Assembly: GCF_000744095.1 (NCBI RefSeq)
Contig: NZ_JQLI01000008.1
Span: 434,001-498,000 of the forward strand
Direction of reading: 5' to 3'
DNA length: 64,000 bases
Source: Cupriavidus necator A5-1
GTDB taxonomy: Bacteria; Pseudomonadota; Gammaproteobacteria; Burkholderiales; Burkholderiaceae
Below are positions 8,683 to 16,114 of the stretch, one piece after another. The translations under genes and the position numbers were made by a program. The notes below the pieces were generated by a model, which searched no databases, was not told where the DNA came from, and worked only from the letters and a program-made list of their open reading frames with translations. The stretch's first letter is position 1; every line of letters begins with the position of its first letter.

Positions 8683-9089
8683 TCAGGGTCGGAAGTTGGA
8701 GGCCGGCCCCGCAACGGGCCCGGCGCGCTTGTCCGAGATGGTACCCCGTCTCGCGCCCGACACCGCGGGCGGGTTTGCGGCCTGGCCCGCCAGCGGCAGC
8801 GGCACGCTCGCGGCGGCAATGCCGCGCAAGACCGCCACCAGCGCCTGCCGCACGGCGTCGATGCGCGCGGCCTGTGCGCGCCCGCCCAGGTAAAGCAGGC
8901 TGACGCTGGCCCACGCCGGGAAGCCCTCGGGCACGTCCGCCACATAGGCCGCGCTGGCGCCTTCGATCCACGGTACGTTGAACTTCAGCACCGGCGTCAC
9001 GCCACCGCGCGAGCGCCAGCACTGCCGACGCCGCCGTAGCGCATGACCTGGACAAAGATGCCCAGCGCCTTGAAATCGATATGACGCAA
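8683..9089 (-). pseudogene. Remnant, probably of a LysR-type transcriptional regulator
   Basis: Two pieces in different frames on the minus strand. From a TTG at 9089 preceded by AGGGG, about 30 codons read LRHIDFKALGIFVQVMRYG, which resembles the start of a LysR helix-turn-helix domain, then hit a TGA near 9000. A second frame continues from about 9003 with FPAWASVSLLYLGGRAQAAR and runs to the stop at 8683, resembling a regulator C-terminus in its first ~70 residues. The roughly 200-residue middle that a LysR protein needs is missing. The frame break plus internal deletion indicates a dead gene. The family call for the C-terminal piece is weak; the 157-residue open frame could also be a small unrelated protein. 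Confidence 0.4.
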
Positions 9090-9207
9090 TTCTTACCCCT
9101 GCCAAGCCGGCGGTGAAAGCGATGCTATCCGAATTGCGAGATATTACAAAATGCATTGATTTAATGCTGCTTTTAGCGTGCGGTGATGGATGGTGGGTGA
9201 ATTTAGT

Positions 9208-9230
9208 ATTTTATTTTGTGAAATAAAAAT
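9208..9230. repeat. AT-rich imperfect inverted repeat
   Basis: Eight-base arms of A/T around a TGTG loop. It could be a weak terminator or simply decayed sequence; nothing here decides. Confidence 0.4.
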
Positions 9231-9451
9231 CTTTGTTAGCCGCGCCTGGTGTGGGGCTCACGGTTTTAGTGGCGGCGTTGGTGGTGCGCTTATTTTCTGA
9301 AATAATTGAAAATTACGACGGCATTGCAAATTGCTTGTTGGTGCGAAGGTTCTGATTCTTGGCGCGCAATTAGGCCATCGGATTTCAGTCCCTATGGCGT
9401 TGTGGCTGGTGCGCAATGATGACGTCTGATTGCCCGCCGCCCCTGGCGAAC

Positions 9452-9483
9452 GCTCCCCTCTCCCGCAAGCGGAAGAGGGGAGC
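9452..9483. repeat. Palindromic repeat, CTCTCCCGC family (single copy)
   Basis: A 32-base near-perfect palindrome with arms GCTCCCCTCTCCCGC and one mismatch in the right arm. It is the same unit as the copies near 32.7, 42.1, 50.1 and 61.1 kb. Confidence 0.85.
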
Positions 9484-9525
9484 ACACCGGCGGCATTCTT
9501 GAAGCCAGTCGCGAAGCCCAAAGAA

Positions 9526-9550
9526 AAAAGCCCCGCCAAAGCGGGGCCTT
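9526..9550 (-). terminator. Rho-independent terminator of the ferritin-like gene
   Basis: Read on the minus strand, GGCCCCGC TTTG GCGGGGC is followed by a run of T residues (TTTTTTCTTT). It begins about 25 bases after the ferritin-like gene stop. Confidence 0.85.
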
Positions 9551-9575
9551 CCTGACTGACTGCAACCGAACGACT

Positions 9576-10433
9576 TCAGGCCGGCTGCGCGCCGCCCGCG
9601 CCGGGCAGGCGCGCATTCAGTTCCTTGCGGTAGCGGTTCAGGTCCTGCACCGTCTCGAAGGTGCGCTCGAACAGCAGCGACATGTTGTGCAGGATCCGTT
9701 CGATGACCTTCTTCTCCCAGCCTTCGTCGAAGCGGATCTGCTCGTCCAGCCAGTGCTCGAGCCAGTCCGGATCCGGCAGGCGCGACTGCACTGTGTCGTT
9801 GGGGAACAGCGCCTTGTTCACGTGCAGGTTGGTCGGGTGCAGCGGCTTCTCGGTGCGGCGCGCCGAGGCCATCAGCACGCCGATCTTGGCGAAGGCGGCG
9901 CGCGCGTTGTCGCCGAACTGGGCCAGGTACTTCTTCATGTAGCGCAGGTAGGCGCCGCCGTGGCGGGCTTCGTCCTGCGACAGGGTGCGGTAGATATGCT
10001 TGATCACCGGTTCCGTGTGCCATTCGGCGGCGCGGCGGTACCAGTGGTTCAGGCGGATCTCGCCGCAGAAATGCAGCATCAGCGTTTCCAGCGGCGGGGC
10101 CGGGTCGAACTCGAAGCGCACCGCGTGCAACTCTTCTTCGGTCGGCACCAGGTCCGGGCGGAAGCGGCGCAGGTACTCCATCAGCACCAGCGAGTGCTTC
10201 TGTTCCTCGAAGAACCAGATGCTCATGAACGCCGAAAAGTCGGAATCGTGGCGATTGTCGCGCAGGAACATTTCGGTCGCGGGCAGGGCGGACCATTCCG
10301 TGATCGCGTTCATCCGGATGGTCTTGGCCTGGTCGTCCGTCAGCATGCTGGCGTCAAAGGTATCCCACGGGATGTCCTTGTCCATGTGCCAGCGGACGGC
10401 TTCCAACGATTTGAACAGTTCGGGGTAGAGCAT
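9576..10433 (-). CDS. Ferritin-like diiron protein
   Basis: A 285-residue soluble, mostly helical protein. A four-helix diiron site can be read: E46, the EEQKH motif (E77, H80), E125 and the DEARH motif (E155, H158). This arrangement is that of ferritin-like carboxylate-bridged diiron enzymes such as acyl-ACP desaturases and N-oxygenases. Substrate is not evident. It is probably monocistronic, with a good terminator downstream and about 190 bases before the next gene upstream. A TAGAAT at 10464-10459 on the minus strand may be its -10 box. It has no signal peptide. Confidence 0.8.
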   Translation of the reverse strand: MLYPELFKSLEAVRWHMDKDIPWDTFDASMLTDDQAKTIRMNAITEWSALPATEMFLRDNRHDSDFSAFMSIWFFEEQKHSLVLMEYLRRFRPDLVPTEEELHAVRFEFDPAPPLETLMLHFCGEIRLNHWYRRAAEWHTEPVIKHIYRTLSQDEARHGGAYLRYMKKYLAQFGDNARAAFAKIGVLMASARRTEKPLHPTNLHVNKALFPNDTVQSRLPDPDWLEHWLDEQIRFDEGWEKKVIERILHNMSLLFERTFETVQDLNRYRKELNARLPGAGGAQPA

Positions 10434-10625
10434 GGTAAGCCTTTGAAATTACGGGCAGATTCTACCAGATGCGAATTATTCTCTTCTTCTTTTTTAGCCG
10501 GGATCGGGCCAAATGCAACGTTATTTGCGAGGTTTGGCGCAGCCGGCTGCATTTTGGGGGCGATCAGCGGCGCCCGGGCCTGCCAAGTGCCATTCACGCC
10601 GCCCCGTCTTTGTGACGCCGGGCGC

Positions 10626-11888
10626 TCAGGGCGACACCGCCTGCTCCGCCGCCAACGCCGGGGGCGCCGCATCGGGCACGATGCCGAACAGGAACGCCGC
10701 CAGTTCGGCGGCCTGGGCCTCGGCGTCGCGTTCGCCCAGCGCCATCAGCGCCTGGGTGAATTCGGGCTCGAACAGCAGGTAGCTGGCAAAGGCCGCGCCG
10801 CGCGCCTCGGTGCCGCCCAGCGGCGCCAGCAGCGCGCGCACGGTGCGCGGCAGCTGCTTCTGGTGCTCGGCGGCGATGGCCTCGATCGGCTCGCTTGGCG
10901 AGATCGTCATCACCTGCACCGGGCGCCAGCCCTCGCGGTCGCCGGCCATTTCCGGCATGCGCGAAAGCAGCCGGTTGATATGCAGCAGCCGCTCCAGGTC
11001 GGCGCTGAGGCCGTCCAGGAAGATGCTGGCCAGCGCCTGGCCGCCCACCTGCGCCAGCGACGGGTAGCCGCCGGCCGGCACCGTGTCGAACCACCCCGAG
11101 CGCTGGCGCGAGGCTGCGCCGATCGCCAGGATGCGCGACGCGCCCAGGTGGATCGCCGGTGATAGCGGCGACATCTGCCGCATGGTGCCGTCGCCGAACC
11201 ACTCGTGGTGGCCGTCGATCTCCAGCGGCATGGCCGGGAACAGGAACGGGATCGACGCCGATGCCACCAGGTGGTCAACCGTGATCTGCGCCGGCACGGC
11301 GATGCGCTGGCTGCGATGCCACGGGTGGATGCGGTGGTGGGACTGGTAGAAGGTCACGTGGCGCCCGGTGCTGTACGACAGTGCCGTCACCGCGAACGCC
11401 TGCAGCGCGCCGCTGTCCAGACTGGCCTGCACGCGCGCGGGCTCGAACAGCTCGCCCAGCATGCTGCCCAGCGGGGTGTTGTCGAACAGCGCGCGCGGGG
11501 CCCGGCGCTGCGTGGCCCAGCCCAGCGCCAGCGTCGACAGCCAGCGCGCGCCCGATATGCCCACGCGTAGCACGTCGGTGCGGTAGACGTCGTCGGCATG
11601 GATGCTGTGCCACAGCGCGCCCAGGCTTTGCGTGGCGGCCTGGAAGTCGGCCGCGTGGATGGCCAGCCCGGCGCCGTTGATCGCGCCCGCCGAGGTGCCG
11701 GCGATGATGCCGAACGGCAGCGCCCCGTGCGCCTTGCCGTGGCGCGCGGCGATGCGCGCGAGCCCGCACAGCACGCCCGCCTGGTACGCGGCGCGGGCGC
11801 CGCCGCCCATCATGATCAGCGCGGTGGCAGCGGGGTTGGGTCCGGTTTGCAGGGCAGGGCGGGGTCCCGCCAGGGGATCGCGGTGCAT
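10626..11888 (-). CDS. Patatin-like phospholipase/lipase
   Basis: A 420-residue patatin-family lipid acyl hydrolase. The oxyanion loop GGGARAAYQAG lies at about 28-38, the nucleophile elbow GTSAG at 64-68 (Ser66) and the catalytic aspartate motif in EWFGDGTMRQMSPLSPA, so the Ser-Asp dyad is complete. No signal peptide or membrane helix is evident, so it is probably cytoplasmic. The gene lies 80 bases downstream of phaM on the same strand. A role in lipid turnover or at PHB granules is only a positional suggestion. Confidence 0.88.
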   Translation of the reverse strand: MHRDPLAGPRPALQTGPNPAATALIMMGGGARAAYQAGVLCGLARIAARHGKAHGALPFGIIAGTSAGAINGAGLAIHAADFQAATQSLGALWHSIHADDVYRTDVLRVGISGARWLSTLALGWATQRRAPRALFDNTPLGSMLGELFEPARVQASLDSGALQAFAVTALSYSTGRHVTFYQSHHRIHPWHRSQRIAVPAQITVDHLVASASIPFLFPAMPLEIDGHHEWFGDGTMRQMSPLSPAIHLGASRILAIGAASRQRSGWFDTVPAGGYPSLAQVGGQALASIFLDGLSADLERLLHINRLLSRMPEMAGDREGWRPVQVMTISPSEPIEAIAAEHQKQLPRTVRALLAPLGGTEARGAAFASYLLFEPEFTQALMALGERDAEAQAAELAAFLFGIVPDAAPPALAAEQAVSP

Positions 11889-11968
11889 TGGGGGCGTGGG
11901 CGAGGGTTGTGGCGGGGCCGGTACGTTGAGTCGAGGGCGTCGGCGCGGCGGGGCCGCGCCGGTTGGGG

Positions 11969-12796
11969 TCAGGAAGCGTTGCTGCCGCCGTTGGCGCCAT
12001 TGCTGCCATTGCTGCCATTGCTGCCGTTGCTGCCGTTGCCGTTGCCGTTGCCATTCCCGGCATTCCTGGCGGGCTTGGCCTTGGCCGCCTTACTGGCTGC
12101 CGCCTTCTTGGCAGCGGGTTTCTTTGCCGCCGGCTTGGCAGCGGATTTGGCCGCGGCGGCCTTGCGCGGGGCGTCGTTCTTCGGCGTTGCGGCGGGCTCT
12201 TGGGCAGGCGTGGCGGGGCCGGCCGCGCCGAAGCCGCCCATGCCGAACGGCGCAATGCTGGCCGCGGCGGCGCTGCTGGCGATCTGGCTGAACTGCTGCT
12301 GCAGCATGTCCCACCAAAGCCCCGCGTTGGGCTGCGCGGCGGGCCCGGTGCCCGCTGCGGCCTGTGCGCCTTCAGCCTCGGCAGGCTCCTGCGGCGGGGC
12401 CTCGGCCTGCGGCTCGTGGTGGCCAGTGGCGCCGGTATCGGCGCCGGACCGCTGCGGCGGCGTGGCGCTGGGCGCGTTGGCCGCGCGCGCGACGTTCTCC
12501 ATTGCTGACTGCATGGCCTCGGGCGAGAGCGCGTTGCCGAACGTCTGCAGCGCCACCAGCGTGGCGCGCTGCACCTCCAGGCCCTGGATGGTGGTGTGCA
12601 GCAGGTTGGTATTGAGCTGCAGCCAGCTCTCCACCGCCTTCAGGTCGGCAATGCGCTTGTCGAGCTCATCGAGGTCCATCGGCGGGGCCATCGCCTGCAG
12701 CCCGGGCATCAGGCCGCCGGGCATGCCGGTACCGCTGCCCCACAATCGGCGCACAAAGTCGAAGCCGTTGGTGAAATCGGGAATCTGTCCGAACAT
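11969..12796 (-). CDS. phaM: PHB synthase activator and granule-DNA linker PhaM
   Basis: In Ralstonia eutropha, PhaM binds and activates PHB synthase PhaC1 and tethers PHB granules to the nucleoid. This 275-residue protein opens with MFGQIPDFTNGFDFVRRLWG, has a conserved helical core (about 40-110; DKRIADLKAVESWLQLNTNLL) and an alanine/proline-rich middle. A lysine-rich histone-like segment with PAAKK repeats follows at about 210-245, then a low-complexity NG/NGS tail. The core matches PhaM and the basic tail fits its DNA-binding role. It is slightly longer than the ~263 residues I recall for the R. eutropha protein, perhaps because of the tail repeats. Confidence 0.9.
   Translation of the reverse strand: MFGQIPDFTNGFDFVRRLWGSGTGMPGGLMPGLQAMAPPMDLDELDKRIADLKAVESWLQLNTNLLHTTIQGLEVQRATLVALQTFGNALSPEAMQSAMENVARAANAPSATPPQRSGADTGATGHHEPQAEAPPQEPAEAEGAQAAAGTGPAAQPNAGLWWDMLQQQFSQIASSAAAASIAPFGMGGFGAAGPATPAQEPAATPKNDAPRKAAAAKSAAKPAAKKPAAKKAAASKAAKAKPARNAGNGNGNGNGSNGSNGSNGSNGANGGSNAS
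11999..12054 (-). repeat. Short tandem repeats encoding the phaM NG/NGS tail
   Basis: Nine-base units (ATTGCTGCC, then GTTGCTGCC) run into six-base units (GTTGCC) on the plus strand, coding in frame for repeating Asn-Gly-Ser and Asn-Gly. Such a tract can change length by slippage without a frameshift for either unit size. Confidence 0.85.
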
Positions 12797-12865
12797 GGTC
12801 GCGTGCTCCGTGTGCGACGCAGCCCCGGGCCGGCCAACAGGGGGGGGCCGGCGGCTGCGTCGTAG

Positions 12866-13711
12866 TTATCTGAACTGTGGCGGCCGCTTCTGGCGCAGGC
12901 TCGCCATGCCTTCGTGCACGTCGGGGCCGGCAAAGCCCATGAATTCGAGCGCCAGCGAGGTATCGAAGGCGGGGCCGGCCATGCGCAGCCAGTTGTTGAG
13001 GGCGTACTTGGTCCAACGGATCGCGGTCTGCGACCCGGCCGCCAGCCGGTTGGCGACTTCGAAAGCGCGCGCCACCAGTTCGTCCTCTTCCACCGCCAGC
13101 GAGACCAGGCCGATCCGCTCGGCCTCTTCGCCGCTGACCGACTCGCACAGCATCAGATAGTACTTGGCCTTGGCCATTCCGCACAGCAGCGGCCACACGA
13201 TCGCGGCATGATCGCCCGCCGCCACGCCCAGCCGGGTATGGCCGTCGACGATGCGCGCGGTCCTGGCGGCGATCGAGATATCGGCCAGCAGGCCCGCCAC
13301 CAGCCCGGCGCCGACGGCCGGGCCGTGCATGGCCGAGACCACCGGCTTGTCGCAGTTGATGACGTTGTAGACCAGGTCGCGCGCCTCGTGCCACACGCGC
13401 GTGCGGGTCTCGAAGTCATTGGCCATGTCCTCCACCAGCGCCAGGTCGCCGCCGGCGGAAAAGCCCTTGCCCTCGCCGCGGATCAGCGCCACGCGCACCT
13501 CGGGATCGGCGGAGACGTCGCGCCAGATCTCGGCCAGCTCGCGGTGCATGTTGGCGTCCGCCGTGGCCAGCTTCTGGTTGGCCGACTGGGCCGCGCCCAT
13601 GATGATTTCCAGGATGGGGCCGTGGCGGCGCAGCGTCAGCGCGCGATAGCGGGCGTAGCGTTCGGAGAGTTCAGCGGAAGGCGAGTCGTGCGAGTCGTTG
13701 GGGGCAGTCAT
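12866..13711 (-). CDS. Enoyl-CoA hydratase/isomerase family protein
   Basis: A 281-residue crotonase-fold protein. The oxyanion-hole residues are in the IRGEGKGFSAGGDLALV segment and in the HGPAVGAGLVAGLLADI helix. The family normally has a catalytic Glu pair; here DGHTRLGVAAGDHAA occupies the second-glutamate region, so the reaction cannot be assigned with certainty. The ATG at 13711 was chosen over an in-frame start 57 bases upstream because the latter would include the operator/promoter region. The gene is preceded by a TATAAT box with a TetR-type palindrome, suggesting repression lifted by an acyl-CoA. No TetR gene is nearby. Confidence 0.85.
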   Translation of the reverse strand: MTAPNDSHDSPSAELSERYARYRALTLRRHGPILEIIMGAAQSANQKLATADANMHRELAEIWRDVSADPEVRVALIRGEGKGFSAGGDLALVEDMANDFETRTRVWHEARDLVYNVINCDKPVVSAMHGPAVGAGLVAGLLADISIAARTARIVDGHTRLGVAAGDHAAIVWPLLCGMAKAKYYLMLCESVSGEEAERIGLVSLAVEEDELVARAFEVANRLAAGSQTAIRWTKYALNNWLRMAGPAFDTSLALEFMGFAGPDVHEGMASLRQKRPPQFR

Positions 13712-13766
13712 GGGTGGCCTGTCAGGTGAGGGGCGCGGGCCGCGCCGGATGGATTGCGAATTTACC

Positions 13767-13789
13767 AACCGATCGGTCGGTTAATTATA
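13767..13789 (-). promoter_or_regulatory. Promoter (-10) with overlapping TetR-type operator
   Basis: On the minus strand TATAAT (13789-13784) is followed at once by AACCGACCGATCGGTT (13782-13767), whose AACCGA/TCGGTT arms form an inverted repeat. The repeat would cover the transcription start of the enoyl-CoA hydratase gene. ACCGACCG-type palindromes are typical of TetR regulators of acyl-CoA catabolism; the regulator itself is not encoded here. Confidence 0.65.
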
Positions 13790-13834
13790 TGCGCATCCGG
13801 ACGGGCGCGGCCTCGCCGACAGGCCGGGCGGCGT

Positions 13835-14815
13835 TCAGGCCGCCGCCACCAGCTGGTCGATCGCGCCGAACACCGAAAGCCCCTGCGCATCGAACATCTC
13901 GATCTTGACCGCGTCGCCGAACTTCATGAATTCGGTCGACGGCTTGCCTTCGTCGATGGTCTCCAGCATGCGCTTCTCGGCGATGCAGCAGTAGCCCTTC
14001 TTGCGGTCGACATTGGAGATCGTGCCCGAGCCGACGATGCTGCCGGCGCGCACATTGCGCGTCTTGCAGATATGCGCGATCAGTTGGCCGAAGTCGAACA
14101 CCATGTCGGTGCCGCAGTCGGGCTGGCCGACCTTCTTGCTGTTCCAGTGCACGGTCATCGGCAGGTGCACCTTGCGCTCGCGCCAGGCTTCGCCCAGCTC
14201 GTCCGGCGTCACCGCCACCGGCGAGAACGCCGTGGCGGGCTTGCTCTGGAAGAAGCCGAAGCCCTTGCCCAGCTCGGCCGGGATCAGGTTGCGCAGCGAG
14301 ACATCGTTGGCCAGCATCACCAGGCGGATGGCGTCGCCGGCCTGCTCGGGGCTGGCGCCCATCTTCACGTCGCCGGTGATCACCGCCACCTCGGCCTCGA
14401 AGTCGATGCCGAAGGCTTCGCTGGCGCAGACGATATCGTCCTGCGGCCCCACGAAGTCGTCCGAGCCGCCCTGGTACATCAGCGGATCGGTCCAGAACTC
14501 GGGCGGCATCTCGGCGCCGCGCGCCTTGCGCACCAGCTCGACATGGTTGACGTAGGCGGAGCCATCGGCCCACTGGTAGGCGCGCGGCAGCGGCGCCATG
14601 CAGTCCTTGGCGGCAAACGGGAAGGGGTGGCGCGCGCGGCCGGCGTTCAGTGCGTCGTACAGGTCCTGCAGCTGGGGCGCGTAGAAATTCCAGTCGTCCA
14701 GCACGGTCTGCAGCTTGCCGGCGATATCGGTGGCGTAGTGGGCTTGCTTCAGGTCGCGCGACACGACCACCAGCTGGCCGTCGCGCGAACCGTCCTTCAG
14801 GGTTGCGAGTTTCAT
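13835..14815 (-). CDS. Fumarylacetoacetate hydrolase family protein
   Basis: A 326-residue FAH-fold enzyme that would cleave a C-C bond in a 2,4-diketo acid. The N-terminal domain (MKLATLKDGSRDGQLVVVS) is of the FAA_hydrolase_N_2 type and the catalytic domain has the metal-binding pattern (FEAEVAVITGD, NDVSLRNL, GSGTISN). Overall it resembles bacterial fumarylacetoacetase of the homogentisate pathway, but no homogentisate dioxygenase is nearby. The start at 14815 begins the conserved domain. It lies 90 bases downstream of a Bug receptor gene and both are divergent from an IclR regulator, suggesting a regulated aromatic/organic acid catabolic unit. Confidence 0.85.
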   Translation of the reverse strand: MKLATLKDGSRDGQLVVVSRDLKQAHYATDIAGKLQTVLDDWNFYAPQLQDLYDALNAGRARHPFPFAAKDCMAPLPRAYQWADGSAYVNHVELVRKARGAEMPPEFWTDPLMYQGGSDDFVGPQDDIVCASEAFGIDFEAEVAVITGDVKMGASPEQAGDAIRLVMLANDVSLRNLIPAELGKGFGFFQSKPATAFSPVAVTPDELGEAWRERKVHLPMTVHWNSKKVGQPDCGTDMVFDFGQLIAHICKTRNVRAGSIVGSGTISNVDRKKGYCCIAEKRMLETIDEGKPSTEFMKFGDAVKIEMFDAQGLSVFGAIDQLVAAA

Positions 14816-14905
14816 GAATGCGGTGCGGTGCGGTAGATACCGGGAATAGGCGGGGGCGTCCACGCATGGCGGACGCAACGCCCGCTAGTCTACCGTGGCC
14901 GACAT

Positions 14906-15913
14906 TCAGTCCACCGTGATGCCCTTGGCCTTGATCAGCTTGCCCCAGCGGTCGGCCTCGGCGCGCGCATAGCTGGCGAATTCCTCGGGCGTGCTGTAGA
15001 CCGCCTCGACACCCACGCCTTCGAGCTTCTTCTGCACCTCGGGCGTTTTCAGCGCCTTGACCAGTTCGGCATTCAGGCGCGTGACCACGGCCTTGGGCGT
15101 GCCGGCCGGCGCCACCATGCCCTGCCAGGCGTAGGCCTCGAAGCCGGCCACGCCGCCTTCGGCCACGGTCGGCACGCCGGGCAGGGCGGCGAGGCGCTTG
15201 GGCGTGGCCACGCCGAGCGCGCGCAGCTTGCCTGCCGTCACGTTCTGCTGGCCCGAGGCCAGGTCCAGGAACATCAGGTCGACCTGGCCCGCCAGCAGGT
15301 CCTGCACGGCCGGGGCGGCGCCCTTGTAGGGAACGTGCGTCATCTTGACCTTGGTCTGGTCCATGAACAGTTCCATGGCCAGGTGGTGCGGGCTGCCCGC
15401 GCCGGGCGAGGCGAAGTTGACCTTGCCCGGGTTCTTCTGCGCGTACTCGACCGCCTCTTTCAGCGTGCGCGCCGGGAACTTGGGATTGGCCACCAGCACC
15501 AGCGGGAAGCGCGCCAGCTGGCCGATGTAGACGAAATCCTTGTCCGGGTTGTACGGCAGCTTCTTGTACAGCGACGGGTTGGCGGCCAGCGTGGCGGTGT
15601 CGGCGGTCAGCACGGTGTAGCCGTCGGGCTTGGCGTGGGCGACGGCATCGGCGCCGACGATAGTGGCCGCGCCCGGTCGGTTGTCGATCACCACCTGCTT
15701 GCCCAGCCCCGGCGTGATCGCCTGGCCGATGGTGCGCGCCACCACGTCGGTGCCGCCGCCGGCCGGGTAGGGCACGACCCAGCGGATCGGCTGCGCCGGC
15801 CAGTCGTCGGCGCGGGCAGGCGTGCTGGCGCCGGACAGTGCGCCTGCCGCGGCCAGGGCCATCAGCACGATGCGGGTGGAACGAAGCTGAAGCAAGGGAC
15901 GCAGGGGGCGCAT
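14906..15913 (-). CDS. Bug-family tripartite tricarboxylate transporter substrate-binding protein
   Basis: A 335-residue periplasmic solute receptor. It has a signal peptide (basic start, hydrophobic core, ALSGASTPARA cleavage region) followed by DDWPAQPIRWVVPYPAGGGTD, the hallmark of the Bug/TctC family. Further family segments are VVIDNRPGAATIVGAD and HLAMELFMDQTKVKMTHVPYKGAAPAVQDL. No membrane components (TctA/TctB) are adjacent, which is normal for the many orphan Bug proteins in Cupriavidus and Bordetella. GGAGA lies 8 bases before the chosen ATG. The ligand is unknown, perhaps the substrate of the neighbouring FAH-family pathway. Confidence 0.9.
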   Translation of the reverse strand: MRPLRPLLQLRSTRIVLMALAAAGALSGASTPARADDWPAQPIRWVVPYPAGGGTDVVARTIGQAITPGLGKQVVIDNRPGAATIVGADAVAHAKPDGYTVLTADTATLAANPSLYKKLPYNPDKDFVYIGQLARFPLVLVANPKFPARTLKEAVEYAQKNPGKVNFASPGAGSPHHLAMELFMDQTKVKMTHVPYKGAAPAVQDLLAGQVDLMFLDLASGQQNVTAGKLRALGVATPKRLAALPGVPTVAEGGVAGFEAYAWQGMVAPAGTPKAVVTRLNAELVKALKTPEVQKKLEGVGVEAVYSTPEEFASYARAEADRWGKLIKAKGITVD

Positions 15914-16011
15914 CGGTAGTCTCCGTGTTAAAAAGGGGCACGGCTCGGCGGGCATGCCATGCGTGCGCCGGCCAGGTCTGTTGCGAAGGAAGTCTACCGA
16001 TGACTTAAAAA

Positions 16012-16062
16012 TTGGTAAATCGATTTCGCTATAGTAAATTTACCTAGGAATTTTCCCGGGAA
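16012..16062. promoter_or_regulatory. Candidate IclR operator region between bug and iclR genes
   Basis: An AT-rich island in the divergent promoter region. It holds the inverted repeat GGTAAAT (16014-16020) / ATTTACC (16038-16044), a perfect palindrome GTAAATTTAC (16034-16043) and TTCCCGGGAA (16053-16062). Position and symmetry fit binding by the adjacent IclR-type regulator; binding itself is inference. Confidence 0.5.
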
Positions 16063-16114
16063 TGTTGCCAGGAAGCGGCCTTCCGGGCCCATCAGAAAGC
16101 CAACCATCCGCCGC

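Larger units (their letters stand above)
9090..9525. other. Gene-free, AT-rich intergenic patch
   Basis: No convincing coding sequence. Base composition drops sharply compared with neighbours, especially 9150-9240 and 9280-9380. There is an AT-only imperfect hairpin at 9208-9230 (ATTTTATTT / AAATAAAAAT). A palindromic repeat copy lies at 9452-9483. A 93-codon minus-strand frame here spans the repeat and the terminator of the ferritin-like gene and is judged non-coding. Confidence 0.6.

Noticed and set aside
9258..9539. A 93-codon minus-strand frame in the AT-rich patch
   Set aside because: It contains the palindromic repeat and the terminator of the ferritin-like gene and has no SD or family resemblance.
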